Of a DNA stretch of 64,000 bases, positions 1-8,643 are shown in pieces. Both the position numbers and the translations under genes were made by a program. How positions within the stretch are numbered: position 1 is the first letter of the stretch; each line of letters opens with the position of its first letter. The notes below the pieces were generated by a model. That model made no database searches and was not told the DNA's origin. It saw only the letters and a program-made list of their open reading frames with translations. Source of the DNA: VMCP01 sp965659745. Its GTDB lineage: Bacteria > Bacteroidota > Bacteroidia > NS11-12g > UBA955. The stretch lies in NCBI GenBank assembly GCA_965659745.1, contig CBFHXF010000005.1, forward strand, positions 9,737 through 73,736, given 5' to 3'.

Positions 1-204
1 CAACACAATGTTTGGCTGCACCATCCAATAAAATTGGCAGACATTCCTAATTGGGATGCGAAAAGCCGATTGCGTGTGAGTTATGAATACCGTGGACCCG
101 AGGATAATCCATTTAAGGCATCGCCCTTTCGCCTTTCTATCCGTAAAATTAAGGGCAATCCACATTTATACAATCGGAAGACCGTTCAAACTATCGGTAG
201 TTAG
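1..204 (+). CDS. C-terminal end of an unidentified protein (partial)
   Basis: An open frame enters from the left edge and ends with TAG at 202-204, giving the last 67 residues of a protein. The tail starts QHNVWLHHP and has mixed aromatic and basic residues, with no membrane segment. I recognise no motif or family. It lies tail-to-tail with the minus-strand DUF5777 gene, 21 bases away. Only the frame is supported; the function is unknown. Confidence 0.5.
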   Translation, partial: QHNVWLHHPIKLADIPNWDAKSRLRVSYEYRGPEDNPFKASPFRLSIRKIKGNPHLYNRKTVQTIGS

Positions 205-225
205 ACTTAAATATGGGAAATGCCC

Positions 226-1191
226 CTATTTAATAATGGTGAAAACCCTCGATAGGTTAAATCCGAGGCGCACACCCGCATTATTCCATTGGGTATTGGT
301 ATTGGCAATGAACTGCGTTTCGTTCAATCCCGCACTATTGGTAAGCTGAAATTGGAATACATGTCCGCCAGTTTCTACGTCCAAACCCACAGATAAACTA
401 TTGTATACGTTTCCTTTTGATGTTAAAATAGGAATATACTCAAAGTTAAAAGCCGTTCTTTGAGTGATTTTATATCTTGACCCAATACCTAAAGCCCAAA
501 TGTTTTGAGGCTCAACTCCTATTTGTGTCCAACGTTCATTATACGCATTCACTATATAGGTTGGACTTATCTGTAAACTAAAATCTTCTGTTAATTTACG
601 ACCTACAACTGCTTGAAATACAAATGAACTGCGTTGATTGGCATTAGGGACATCTGGACTCGGTATATTTGGATTTATTAAGGCATATTGGGTTCCTGCT
701 AACAACAGAAGGGTTACAGGCTTGCTATTGTCGGTATTTTGGTGCATCAATCTATACTTAAGAAATGCATCGGCATTTTTAATTCCATTGACATTGCTCC
801 TCCCCATAGAGATCATTAAATTATGGGTAATCCCATATTCCAGACCAAATCTAACGCTGGCTTGATCCAAGCCAAATGCATTTACGGCGCCGGAATTCAG
901 TGCGCCAAAACGGTGCATCATTTTGAAATCAAGTACGCCATAATCGGTGAGCTCCAAACTTTGCAAATTAATTACCTTGGTTGTTTTGAATGCATAGTTA
1001 ACCTTTTCTACTGAAATTGGGGCCTCTCCAAGAAGGTCAAATTCATCACCCTGTGCTAATAAACCCGTTGAAATTAGGGATGCAGAACTAATGATGAGAC
1101 TAACAACCAATCTATTGATGTTCGGAAGAAGTTTCATCATCTGCGGAAGTTTCATCATTTGAATGCTCTTTATTCCCATATTTATTACCAT
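226..1191 (-). CDS. DUF5777 family outer-membrane beta-barrel protein, copy 1
   Basis: A 321-residue exported protein. After a basic and hydrophobic signal region (about residues 20-47, ending LLAQGD) it shows alternating hydrophobic and polar strands typical of an outer-membrane barrel, and motifs such as HRFGALNSGAVNAFGLDQASVRFGLEYG and a C-terminal strand GVRLGFNLSRVF. These match the Bacteroidota family DUF5777, whose function is unknown. It overlaps the stop of the upstream paralogue by 7 bases, so the two are probably translationally coupled. The true start could be a later Met (residue 18 or 19, near 1137), because the first residues contain a duplicated MMKLPQMMKLLP stretch caused by an 18-base tandem duplication. 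Neighbours (cytochrome c, YceI, OB-fold protein) suggest an envelope redox or carrier role, by inference only. Confidence 0.8.
   Translation of the reverse strand: MVINMGIKSIQMMKLPQMMKLLPNINRLVVSLIISSASLISTGLLAQGDEFDLLGEAPISVEKVNYAFKTTKVINLQSLELTDYGVLDFKMMHRFGALNSGAVNAFGLDQASVRFGLEYGITHNLMISMGRSNVNGIKNADAFLKYRLMHQNTDNSKPVTLLLLAGTQYALINPNIPSPDVPNANQRSSFVFQAVVGRKLTEDFSLQISPTYIVNAYNERWTQIGVEPQNIWALGIGSRYKITQRTAFNFEYIPILTSKGNVYNSLSVGLDVETGGHVFQFQLTNSAGLNETQFIANTNTQWNNAGVRLGFNLSRVFTIIK
1128..1163. repeat. 18-base tandem duplication at the 5' end of a DUF5777 gene
   Basis: The 13-base string GAAGTTTCATCAT occurs at 1128-1140 and again at 1146-1158, a period of 18 bases. On the minus strand this duplicates a Met-Met-Lys-Leu segment just before the signal peptide and so creates several possible start codons. 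It looks like a simple slippage duplication. Confidence 0.7.
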
Positions 1192-2219
1192 CTCCGTATA
1201 AGATTAAAACCCAAGCAAAAATCTCCTAATTGAATTGGATTTGGGTTGTCGGTTAAGAAAAAGGGCTCATTCAATGCCCGAGAATTGGTGAGATTAATTT
1301 GAAAAGCATGCTGCGGAGTGAAATATTCAAATCCAAATCCAATCGTTGGATTTGATTTGGGTTTGACGGTTGTGATTGAATTGATTAGTACACTCCCTTC
1401 TGCAGTTAAGGCAAATTTAGGAATGATTTGTTGTCGGATATAACCAGAAACAACGGGCATGTCATTGGAGTAGCTGCGTTGACTTACTAAATTGGCATGC
1501 ACTAAGCTAGGAGAAATCGAAAGTAATAAACCTTTATTTACTTGCCAAGATGCAATTAACTGTTGGGTAAAGAACAGGCGATGCGATTGCCTAAATGGCT
1601 CCAAATTCCAATCGGCACGCGCTCGAGCATCCACTGCTATATCTGAAAGAATGGTAAGGTTGAATTTAGATTCTGGAGCTCCCAAGAACCTCCATTTAAA
1701 ATACCCGTTATACGTTTTACGATATGAGCTTCGACCTATGCCTGCAGTGATTCTGTCCGTAATTCCATAATCAGCAGCAATACGCATGCTATTGAAATTA
1801 TCCAATCCATAGAGATTGTAGGCGCCCGAATTAATTTCTCCAAAACGATGCTGAATGCCCAACTCAAAACTTCCCCTGGGAAGTGTAGCCGCGGTATGTC
1901 CTGTAATGAGTCGCAGCGATTGGGCTTGTGCCGCAGTTTGGGTAAGGGGTTTATCGTTATGCTCAACCCTTACAAAATTTATATCCCCTGTCTCTGGTTG
2001 ACTTTTCCCAGTTGAGGTTGATTGCCTTTCCCCAGGTGAGGTTGTATGATGCAGGGTATCATTATTGATTGATGGACTCGAAGGGTTTTCAAAAACATTT
2101 GATGTATGCTGCGGATCCAAATTGAATTTAAGGTCAGTTTGTTTGTGATTTGAAAAATCAGGATTCAAAGACCCCAACAAACTCAAAACAAATGCCGCTG
2201 TAGAACTTAAAAACATCAT
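1185..2219 (-). CDS. DUF5777 family outer-membrane beta-barrel protein, copy 2
   Basis: A 344-residue paralogue of the next gene. It begins with a hydrophobic export signal (about residues 2-18), followed by a low-complexity Ser/Thr/Asn/Gln/His linker to about residue 75. The barrel part carries the same family pattern: PRGSFELGIQHRFGEINSGAYNLYGLDN, ADYGITDRITAGIGRS and a terminal CLGFNLIRRW. The start codon overlaps the stop of the upstream cytochrome gene in an ATGA arrangement (2216-2219), so the two are tightly coupled. The linker and the lack of close identity to copy 1 suggest divergence in role. Function unknown. Confidence 0.8.
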   Translation of the reverse strand: MMFLSSTAAFVLSLLGSLNPDFSNHKQTDLKFNLDPQHTSNVFENPSSPSINNDTLHHTTSPGERQSTSTGKSQPETGDINFVRVEHNDKPLTQTAAQAQSLRLITGHTAATLPRGSFELGIQHRFGEINSGAYNLYGLDNFNSMRIAADYGITDRITAGIGRSSYRKTYNGYFKWRFLGAPESKFNLTILSDIAVDARARADWNLEPFRQSHRLFFTQQLIASWQVNKGLLLSISPSLVHANLVSQRSYSNDMPVVSGYIRQQIIPKFALTAEGSVLINSITTVKPKSNPTIGFGFEYFTPQHAFQINLTNSRALNEPFFLTDNPNPIQLGDFCLGFNLIRRW

Positions 2220-2605
2220 GGTTGCATCCCCTGATTGATCCAGGCCTCTACTTTCTTAATATCGCACTCATCCCATTTTTGTCCACCTTTAGGCATGGGA
2301 CTCGCGGTCGTATGATTAAGCGACCCCAACAGGGTGTTTTTCGATATGTTTAGATAAGCTTTAAGACTATTATAGTCGTAAATGGCCACATTTCCACTCG
2401 GAGCATCCGCCATATGACAACCGAAACACTGTTGCTCAAATCTACTTTCTAGTGCCGAATACGTCACCGAATTGGTGTCACAAACACGTTTGCCATAAAA
2501 ATCCTCTTCATTATCGTATTCGCAACCGGTGGTAAGCGAAACGGTATATGAGAATACCAATATTAGGCAAACGCTGCTAAGTAGCTTATTTCTGTAACCC
2601 TGCAT
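2216..2605 (-). CDS. Small monohaem cytochrome c-like lipoprotein
   Basis: From the Met at 2605 the protein is 130 residues. An earlier Met at 2689 would add 28 residues before the signal peptide and is less likely. The hydrophobic region ends in the lipobox LTTGC, with acylated Cys28. A haem c attachment motif CFGCH is at residues 60-64, and a later Met in SPMPKGGQKWDECDI is a plausible distal haem ligand. The C-terminal helix pattern (VEAWINQGMQP) is common in small c-type cytochromes of this phylum. It would carry electrons at the periplasmic or outer face of the envelope. It is flanked by YceI upstream and two DUF5777 barrels downstream, in one minus-strand operon. Confidence 0.8.
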   Translation of the reverse strand: MQGYRNKLLSSVCLILVFSYTVSLTTGCEYDNEEDFYGKRVCDTNSVTYSALESRFEQQCFGCHMADAPSGNVAIYDYNSLKAYLNISKNTLLGSLNHTTASPMPKGGQKWDECDIKKVEAWINQGMQP

Positions 2606-2690
2606 ATTTAAAGTAACAATGCAATTTTTATTGTGTTTGTTGGTATAAACTTCGTCTAAAATGGAGTATGAATGCCAGAAGGTATACACG

Positions 2691-3233
2691 CTATTGGGAG
2701 TTTAATAGGGCTTTCACCTTTACCTCTATATTTTGAGAAATTTTAGCCATTAAATTTGAGGGAACCCCTATTTCATAATCACTTAACAAAATTTGGAAAT
2801 TCGCATTTAATTTCAGTCCCTCTTCTGTATTTTGCAAAGTGCCATTAACCTCCATTTCTTTTTCTACACCATGAATATTGAAGGTTCCTTTAACCGTAAC
2901 TGTTTGCTCTTTATTGGAAATTTTGAAATTTTCCGGAGTTACCACTGTTCCTTTGAAACTACCGTTAGGGTATTTGGCTGATTCCATGTAGTTCTCTTGA
3001 AAATGCGTCTGCATCAACTTCTTTTCGAAGATAAAGGCATTAATAGGTACTCTGAATTGCACTTTGCCATTAGAATAGGCAGCAGTGACTTGGTTATTAA
3101 CGGCTTCAAACGTTTCAAAATCGGTTTTACTTACGAAACTGATTTCTCCTGTGGATGTTTTGTAGGTTTGAGCCACAGAATGACCAATTGCAAAGATCAT
3201 GGCCATGACCAATAGAATTGTGTATTTTTTCAT
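2691..3233 (-). CDS. YceI family periplasmic protein
   Basis: A 180-residue exported protein with a clear signal peptide ending SVAQ (about residue 22). The body shows the YceI lipocalin-like pattern: TGEISFVSKTDFETFEAVN, a KYP-NGSFKGTV strand, TVKGTFNIHGVEKEMEVNGTL, and a closing EIGVPSNLMAKISQNIEVKVKALL. YceI proteins bind long polyisoprenoids or amphiphiles, and many sit beside cytochromes. It is directly upstream of the cytochrome c lipoprotein and downstream of the OB-fold protein, with only one base between it and the longest version of the cytochrome frame. The ligand cannot be predicted. Confidence 0.9.
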   Translation of the reverse strand: MKKYTILLVMAMIFAIGHSVAQTYKTSTGEISFVSKTDFETFEAVNNQVTAAYSNGKVQFRVPINAFIFEKKLMQTHFQENYMESAKYPNGSFKGTVVTPENFKISNKEQTVTVKGTFNIHGVEKEMEVNGTLQNTEEGLKLNANFQILLSDYEIGVPSNLMAKISQNIEVKVKALLNSQ

Positions 3234-3334
3234 GTTATGTATTTATTTAAAGTATTGTTTTGTTATTATTTAATTGGTTGGATTTAAAATCATTCTTTTA
3301 TCGATAACCCTACCCACTTAAAACATCGAAAATT

Positions 3335-3796
3335 TTAATCAATGGTTTTCGAATCTAAAAGTGTGCATCTGTTAAAGCTCAATGTGGTTTCCGATAATAA
3401 ATCCTCGGGATCCTCCGGCTTTGCAATGCCGTTGCAAATGCACATGACTTCAACCTTGCTGCCCAATTTTATATCTTCAAGTTCTTGATTCATGGAAGGG
3501 TCAAATGCCGCAGCCAAGATTACATTTTCATTTTCGGTTTCAAAAAACACCGTGCTCCCTGATTCCTTAATGCTTTTTGCATTTATAAGTCCCGTTAACA
3601 TTACTTTCTTGCCCACATGCGTTTTATTGAATAACGTATCTGACTCCGACACTCCTTTTTCAACTAAAGTCTCGATACTGTATTCAAAATCCGGACTTCC
3701 GGTGCTTACCAATTCGGTTGGTTTCTGGTATAGATAATAGGCAATGGCTATTCCAAGTAAAATTACAATCAGTAGTATTCTTAAAATTCGTTTCAT
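3335..3796 (-). CDS. Membrane-anchored OB-fold protein (tRNA_anti-like)
   Basis: A 153-residue protein with one N-terminal membrane segment (about residues 5-22) and an extracytoplasmic domain. The segment HVGKKVMLTGLINAKSI, then STVFFETENENVILAAAF, and the later LGSKVEVMCICNGI resemble the OB-fold of the tRNA_anti-like family seen in Bacteroidota envelope clusters. The CIC pair is a possible metal or disulfide site. It is the promoter-proximal gene of the minus-strand set and reads away from the divergent amidohydrolase. No substrate can be assigned. Confidence 0.65.
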   Translation of the reverse strand: MKRILRILLIVILLGIAIAYYLYQKPTELVSTGSPDFEYSIETLVEKGVSESDTLFNKTHVGKKVMLTGLINAKSIKESGSTVFFETENENVILAAAFDPSMNQELEDIKLGSKVEVMCICNGIAKPEDPEDLLSETTLSFNRCTLLDSKTID

Positions 3797-3810
3797 CGTG
3801 AGGGTTTGAT

Positions 3811-3818
3811 TAGATTTG
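3811..3818 (+). promoter_or_regulatory. Bacteroidota -7 promoter element for the amidohydrolase
   Basis: TAGATTTG matches TAnnTTTG, with TTTC at 3790-3793 as a weak -33 partner 17 bases upstream. Transcription would start near 3824, which is at or after the first possible ATG (3823). That favours the later ATG at 3856 as the real start. Confidence 0.5.
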
Positions 3819-3855
3819 TACTATGGCGAATTTAATACAACGTTTTAAAGTAGAC

Positions 3856-5532
3856 ATGGTTTTTCGACTTATCCCCCAAAAATTGGGCTTATTATTTTTT
3901 GCACTTTTCGCAATTTCTTCTCTTAATGCCCAAAATAGCCTTACTACCATACATAAAGCCACAAAAATATACGCCTGTGATACCGCTTGGAATACCGCTG
4001 AAGTTCTTGTGGTTAAGGATGATCGAATTTTATTCCTAGGCACCTTAGATTCTGCAAAAAAGCTATATCCCGAGGCTAAAATTAAACGCCATAAAGGATA
4101 TATGTATCCAGGGTTTATCGATGCCCATTGTCACTTTTTGGCTCATTGTAGGGGTACCAAAGAATTAAATCTTTGGGGTGTTCAAGACTTAAAGAAAATC
4201 CAAAAAGCCGTTAAAAAATTCTCCCGAAAAAATAAAAATCGAGAATGGATAGTCGGCAGAGGTTGGGATCAAAATACCTTTGAAGATCAAAAATTTCCCA
4301 CATGGAAAGATCTAGAATCGTATAGTTCCAAACCCGTTGTATTAAGTCGCATAGACGGACATGCTATTTGGTTGAATAAAATAGCGTTAGAAAAGCTTAA
4401 TTTAAATTACGATACCCTTATCAATGGAGGTGAGATTTTAAAACTCCCTAACGGACAGCCTAGTGGCATTTTTGTAGATTTAGCAGCCGATTGGATACAG
4501 TCATTTATTCCCAAACTTGATGAAGAAACTTTGGTAAAAGCCATTAAATGCGAAGCCAAAAAATGTTACCGTTATGGATTAACTACGTTAGATGAGGCCG
4601 GATTAGAATACGAAGAACTTACGTTTTATGACCGTTTGCAAAAAAGTGGGGCATTGAAAATGCGCATTTATGCTATGTTAATGGCGAATCCAGAGAATTT
4701 TGTTCATTTAATGAAACGCGATATTCCTCGCTCATGGCAATTGCACGCCCCCGCTGTTAAAATATTTTTAGATGGGGCCCTAGGTTCTAGGGGCGCATTA
4801 TTGAAAAATTCTTATTGCGATCGACACGGACACCATGGATTGCAGTTGATGAAACGCAGCGAATTCAGTGGTACCTTAAACTTGCTTTATCAATTACATT
4901 ATCAAGCGTGTGTGCATGCGATTGGAGATAGCGCCAATGCCATCGTAGCCCAAGAATTTGCTCGTTATTTAGAGCCTGGATTCGATGCCCGCTGGCGCAT
5001 TGAGCATGCGCAAATCATGGATCCCAAAGACCGTAAATTGCTTGAAGGTCGCAGTATCATCCCTAGCGTGCAACCTACCCACGCCACTTCCGATGCCCCT
5101 TGGGCTTTTCAACGATTGTGCTCCGATTCCACCCAAAAACGAGGCCTAAAATTCTACGAACCCCGCACCGGTGCTTATGCCTACCAAGATTTACTCAAAC
5201 AAAGTGGCTGTATTGCATTAGGAACCGATTTCCCCGTTGAAAGCATGAATCCATTTGCTACCTTCTATGCGGCAGTTTTTCGAAAGGATATAAACGGAAA
5301 TTTAACCGAACCCTTCTTAAGTGCTCAAGCCCTAAGTCGGAAAGAAGCCTTATGGGGCATGACCTATTGGGCGGCTTACGCCAACAGAGAAGAATCATAT
5401 AAAGGATCCTTAGAAAAAGGCAAACTGGCAGATTTTATCATTATAAACAAGGATTTGGTAAATGACGAAGAATCTGCAATCAAAAAAGCCAAGGTGAAAA
5501 AAACCTATATAGGAGCCGAACGCGTTAGATAG
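3856..5532 (+). CDS. Exported amidohydrolase, YtcJ-like (amidohydrolase family 3)
   Basis: From the Met at 3856 (558 residues) the protein begins with a signal peptide ending SSLNAQ. An earlier ATG at 3823 adds 11 residues but sits on the probable transcription start. The metal-binding motif GFIDAHCHF (His91 and His93) follows the first beta-sandwich. Further family signatures are GRGWDQNTF, SRIDGHAIWLN, KIFLDGALGSRGA, HAIGDSANAIV, WRIEHAQIM and GTDFPVESMNPFATFYAAVFR. It probably hydrolyses a C-N bond of an amide or urea-type substrate outside the cytoplasm, with one or two divalent metals; the substrate is unknown. Its stop codon is the first base region of the downstream adaptor frame, so the genes may be co-transcribed. 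Confidence 0.85.
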   Translation: MVFRLIPQKLGLLFFALFAISSLNAQNSLTTIHKATKIYACDTAWNTAEVLVVKDDRILFLGTLDSAKKLYPEAKIKRHKGYMYPGFIDAHCHFLAHCRGTKELNLWGVQDLKKIQKAVKKFSRKNKNREWIVGRGWDQNTFEDQKFPTWKDLESYSSKPVVLSRIDGHAIWLNKIALEKLNLNYDTLINGGEILKLPNGQPSGIFVDLAADWIQSFIPKLDEETLVKAIKCEAKKCYRYGLTTLDEAGLEYEELTFYDRLQKSGALKMRIYAMLMANPENFVHLMKRDIPRSWQLHAPAVKIFLDGALGSRGALLKNSYCDRHGHHGLQLMKRSEFSGTLNLLYQLHYQACVHAIGDSANAIVAQEFARYLEPGFDARWRIEHAQIMDPKDRKLLEGRSIIPSVQPTHATSDAPWAFQRLCSDSTQKRGLKFYEPRTGAYAYQDLLKQSGCIALGTDFPVESMNPFATFYAAVFRKDINGNLTEPFLSAQALSRKEALWGMTYWAAYANREESYKGSLEKGKLADFIIINKDLVNDEESAIKKAKVKKTYIGAERVR

Positions 5533-5579
5533 TGATGCATGTCATGGTATTTCTTCGATTTAAAGTTCATCTTTGTTGC

Positions 5580-6653
5580 ATGTATCGATTTGGACTTTCA
5601 ATTTTTGTAGGCGGATTATTTTTCATTTCCTGTCAATCCGATTCCCAAACAATAAAAGCCGAAAAACGCGATTGGATAGAATCCATTTACGCAAGTTCAA
5701 AAGTACAATCGGCAAATCAATACGCACATTATGCCGAAGTCAATGGCCGCTTGCTCCGCTATCTTGTTTCAGAAGGTGATACGGTTAATGCCGGCGATTT
5801 AATTGCAGAAATAGATGGGGTTAATTCCGAAACCCGCGTTAAAATTGCCCAATCGCAATTAGAGTCGGTTCAATCTGGCAAGGCTAGAATCCAAGAATTA
5901 GGATATCAAATTCAAAGTGCTCAAAATGTCTTCACCCAAGATTCTCTGGATTATTTCCGTCAAAAAAGACTCTTCGAATCGGGAATTGGAAGTAAGGCAC
6001 AGTTGGAATCACGAAAATTAAAATTCCAGCAAAGCACATCACAGACCGCCTCATTAAAATCGAGATATACATCTTTATCGGAGGAAATCAACGCACAGCG
6101 GAAGCAAGCCGAACAGAATGTGGCCTTGGCGACAAACCAACTCCACTCCTATTATATATATGCAAACAGAAAAGGACGCATATATGAATTGAGGGCCAAT
6201 GTAGGCGAATTGGTAAGTCCCCAACAACCCATCGCATTAATTGGAGATGCGCATGATTTTTTAGTTGAAATGGAAATCGACGAGCGCGATATTTCCAAAA
6301 TACAATTAAATCAAGAAGTGATTGTAAAACTTGATGCTTACAACGAAACATTCAAAGCCTACGTTTCTAAAATTTCACCTCATTTAGACGCACAAACCCA
6401 AACCTTTCATGCCGAGGCCGTGTTCACTAGCACGCATCCCCGCTTTTATCCGGGATTGACCGCCGAATCGAATATTATCTTGCAACAGAAAAAACAGGTG
6501 TGGGTACTACCGGTGAATGCTCTTGAAAACGACAGTACGATCAAAACTTCCCAAGGGATAAAAAATATTCGAACCGGACTAAGAAATACCCAGTTTGTAG
6601 AAATTATCCAGGGAGTGGATGAAACCACCGAAATTATTCTATCTAATGAGTAA
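5580..6653 (+). CDS. HlyD/MacA-type periplasmic adaptor lipoprotein of an ABC exporter
   Basis: I place the start at 5580, giving 357 residues. The frame is open from 5532, but the Met at 5580 gives a clean lipoprotein signal, with the lipobox FFISC and Cys18. A biotinyl-lipoyl-like half motif (NGRLLRYLVSEGDTVNAGDLIAEIDG) is followed by a coiled-coil hairpin of about 100 residues rich in Gln and Ser, then the second lipoyl half (IYELRANVGELVSPQQPIALIG) and a beta-barrel domain (VEMEIDERDISKIQLNQEVIVKL). The protein would bridge an inner-membrane pump to an outer-membrane channel. The permease ATG lies inside its last codons (8-base overlap), so the two are coupled. No TolC gene is adjacent. 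Confidence 0.85.
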   Translation: MYRFGLSIFVGGLFFISCQSDSQTIKAEKRDWIESIYASSKVQSANQYAHYAEVNGRLLRYLVSEGDTVNAGDLIAEIDGVNSETRVKIAQSQLESVQSGKARIQELGYQIQSAQNVFTQDSLDYFRQKRLFESGIGSKAQLESRKLKFQQSTSQTASLKSRYTSLSEEINAQRKQAEQNVALATNQLHSYYIYANRKGRIYELRANVGELVSPQQPIALIGDAHDFLVEMEIDERDISKIQLNQEVIVKLDAYNETFKAYVSKISPHLDAQTQTFHAEAVFTSTHPRFYPGLTAESNIILQQKKQVWVLPVNALENDSTIKTSQGIKNIRTGLRNTQFVEIIQGVDETTEIILSNE

Positions 6654-7914
6654 CCAGCCGCTGCTATTGAAAATTGCCAAAACCCATGTTTGGGCAAGAA
6701 AAAAACAGTCGGCCATTGCTGCTTTAGGCGTTACTTTTGGCATAGGAACCTTCATCACGTTAATGAGTTTCATGACGGGTTTGAATGGTTTATTAGATGG
6801 ATTAATTCTGAATAGAACGCCCCATATTCGGATTTACAATGAGGTAAAACCTTCCGAAAATCAACCAGTAACCTTAGATTCAACATACGGTTCAGAAGGC
6901 ATTTTACATACGATTCACTCGATTAAGCCGAAAAAAACTTTGTCGAATATTCGCAATAATCGCGGAATCATGAACGAATTGGCCCTCGACGAAAGGGTAA
7001 AAGGAATCACGCCTCAAGTTTCTGCGAGGGTATTCTACCAATCGGGATCGGTTCTTTTAAATGGAAATTTAATCGGTATTAATCCGCTGGAAGAAGATCG
7101 CTTATTTCAATTTCATCAATATGTTATCGGGGGAAATCCTTCCGATCTCGCCTCTAACAGCCAAGGCGTGATATTAGGGGCGGGAGTTGCGAAAAAACTT
7201 TCCCTGCACATCGGAGAATACGTTTCTATGAGAAATTCTCAGGGTAAATTAGTCCGTTTGAAGATTGTGGCCTTGTTTCAAAGCGGACTTGCGGAGGTTG
7301 ATAATTTGCAGAGTTATACCAATGTTAAAACGGCACAGTTGGTGGCCGGAGAAAATACAGGATATGTAACGGATATTCATGTAAAGTTGCACGATTTAGA
7401 ATGGGCAGCCGGAATGAGTGAAGAAATTTCGGAACATTACGGCGTTAGCAGTATTGATATCAAGCGGGCCAATGCCCAATTTGAAACGGGTACCGAAATC
7501 CGGAATTTGATAACGTATGCGGTTTCAGTGACCCTTTTATTAGTGGCGGGTTTTGGTATTTATAATATTTTAAATATGCTTATTTACGAAAAGATGAACG
7601 ACATAGCCATTTTGAAAGCCACTGGATTTTCTGCTGGAGATGTACAACGTGTTTTCATTTATCAAGCCTTAATTATTGGTATTATCGGGGGAATCTTGGG
7701 TTTAATCATTGGATTTCTCATGTCTTACGGAATCAGTAAAAGTCCGTTCGAAACCGAGGCCCTTCCCACCATAAAAACATTCCCAGTAAATTTTAATGTA
7801 TGGTATTATATAGGCGGCGGTATTTTTGCTTTGTTAACGACGTTTTTCGCAGGATTTCTGCCGGCGAAAAAAGCCAGTAAAATCGATCCGGTTGAGATAT
7901 TGAGAGGACAATAA
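6646..7914 (+). CDS. FtsX/MacB-type ABC transporter permease
   Basis: I use the ATG at 6646 (422 residues), which overlaps the adaptor stop. A start at 6619 would only add residues translated from adaptor sequence. The N-terminal transmembrane helix (about residues 25-48) is followed by a large periplasmic domain to about residue 285. Three C-terminal helices of the FtsX domain follow, including LLLVAGFGIYNILNMLIYEKMNDIAILKATGFSAGDV, the usual coupling-helix segment, and the closing FLPAKKASKIDPVEILRG. This layout is that of MacB/DevC-type exporters, but with the ATPase encoded separately, as in DevBCA. It probably works with the flanking adaptor and ATPase to extrude a lipid, peptide or glycolipid. 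Confidence 0.85.
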   Translation: MSNQPLLLKIAKTHVWARKKQSAIAALGVTFGIGTFITLMSFMTGLNGLLDGLILNRTPHIRIYNEVKPSENQPVTLDSTYGSEGILHTIHSIKPKKTLSNIRNNRGIMNELALDERVKGITPQVSARVFYQSGSVLLNGNLIGINPLEEDRLFQFHQYVIGGNPSDLASNSQGVILGAGVAKKLSLHIGEYVSMRNSQGKLVRLKIVALFQSGLAEVDNLQSYTNVKTAQLVAGENTGYVTDIHVKLHDLEWAAGMSEEISEHYGVSSIDIKRANAQFETGTEIRNLITYAVSVTLLLVAGFGIYNILNMLIYEKMNDIAILKATGFSAGDVQRVFIYQALIIGIIGGILGLIIGFLMSYGISKSPFETEALPTIKTFPVNFNVWYYIGGGIFALLTTFFAGFLPAKKASKIDPVEILRGQ

Positions 7915-7915
7915 T

Positions 7916-8584
7916 ATGTTGAAGGTAGCAGGTGTAAATAAGTTTTTTCACGACCCGGTAGAAGTGCAGGTTCTAAGGAATATTTCGTTTGAAATGAAAT
8001 CGGGTGAATTTGCTTCGATTATGGGAAAATCGGGATGTGGAAAAAGCACCCTGTTGTATATATTAAGTACTATGGATACCGATTATTCGGGAGATGTTTG
8101 GTTGGGCGATCACCATTTTGGCTCGTTGAAACCCGATGCCTTGGCCCACCTTCGCAACGAACATATTGGTTTTGTATTTCAATTTCACTATTTGCTTCCT
8201 GAGTTCACGGTATTGCAAAATGTTATGATGCCCGCTCTGAAACTGGGTAAATTAAGTCCCGCAGAAATTGAATACGAGGCCATGGAACAGCTGCGTTTAT
8301 TAGATATACAAGACCAAGCGTTGAAGATGGCAACTCGTATATCGGGCGGACAGAAGCAACGGGTAGCCATTGCCAGGGCATTGATTAACAAACCCAGTAT
8401 TATTATGGGAGATGAACCCACCGGCAATTTAGATTCGAAAAATGCGGAGATGGTTTTCGATATTTTTAAAGAGTTGAGCAAAGAAAAAGGAACCTCCTTA
8501 TTGATAGTGACTCATGATGAAGATTTTGCCAAAAAAACCGACCGCGTAATCGTCATGGCAGACGGTGAAATTATCTCTCAATAA
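7916..8584 (+). CDS. ABC transporter ATPase, LolD/MacB/DevA type
   Basis: A 222-residue nucleotide-binding subunit with all expected motifs: Walker A GKSGCGKST (residues 37-45), Q-loop Gln89 in FVFQFHYLLPEF, signature SGGQKQR (143-149), Walker B IIMGDEPTGNLD with Glu167, and switch His200 in VTHD. The AALRNEHIGFVFQ-like and PEFTVLQNV segments place it in the MacB/LolD/FtsE subgroup that energises FtsX-type permeases. It starts one base after the permease stop, so the adaptor, permease and ATPase form one transport operon. tRNA-Cys with its own promoter follows. Confidence 0.92.
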   Translation: MLKVAGVNKFFHDPVEVQVLRNISFEMKSGEFASIMGKSGCGKSTLLYILSTMDTDYSGDVWLGDHHFGSLKPDALAHLRNEHIGFVFQFHYLLPEFTVLQNVMMPALKLGKLSPAEIEYEAMEQLRLLDIQDQALKMATRISGGQKQRVAIARALINKPSIIMGDEPTGNLDSKNAEMVFDIFKELSKEKGTSLLIVTHDEDFAKKTDRVIVMADGEIISQ

Positions 8585-8594
8585 AAAAATAAAG

Positions 8595-8626
8595 TTTGCG
8601 CAGGGCCAAAAAAAGTGGTATTTTTG
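8595..8626 (+). promoter_or_regulatory. Promoter of tRNA-Cys
   Basis: TTTG (8595-8598) and TATTTTTG (8619-8626) are separated by 20 bases, matching the Bacteroidota TTTG / TAnnTTTG promoter. The sequence continues GCAGTCCTTTAATAA into the tRNA, and nearly the same 22 bases occur at the rpmE promoter (38464 onward). Confidence 0.7.
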
Positions 8627-8643
8627 CAGTCCTTTAATAACAA

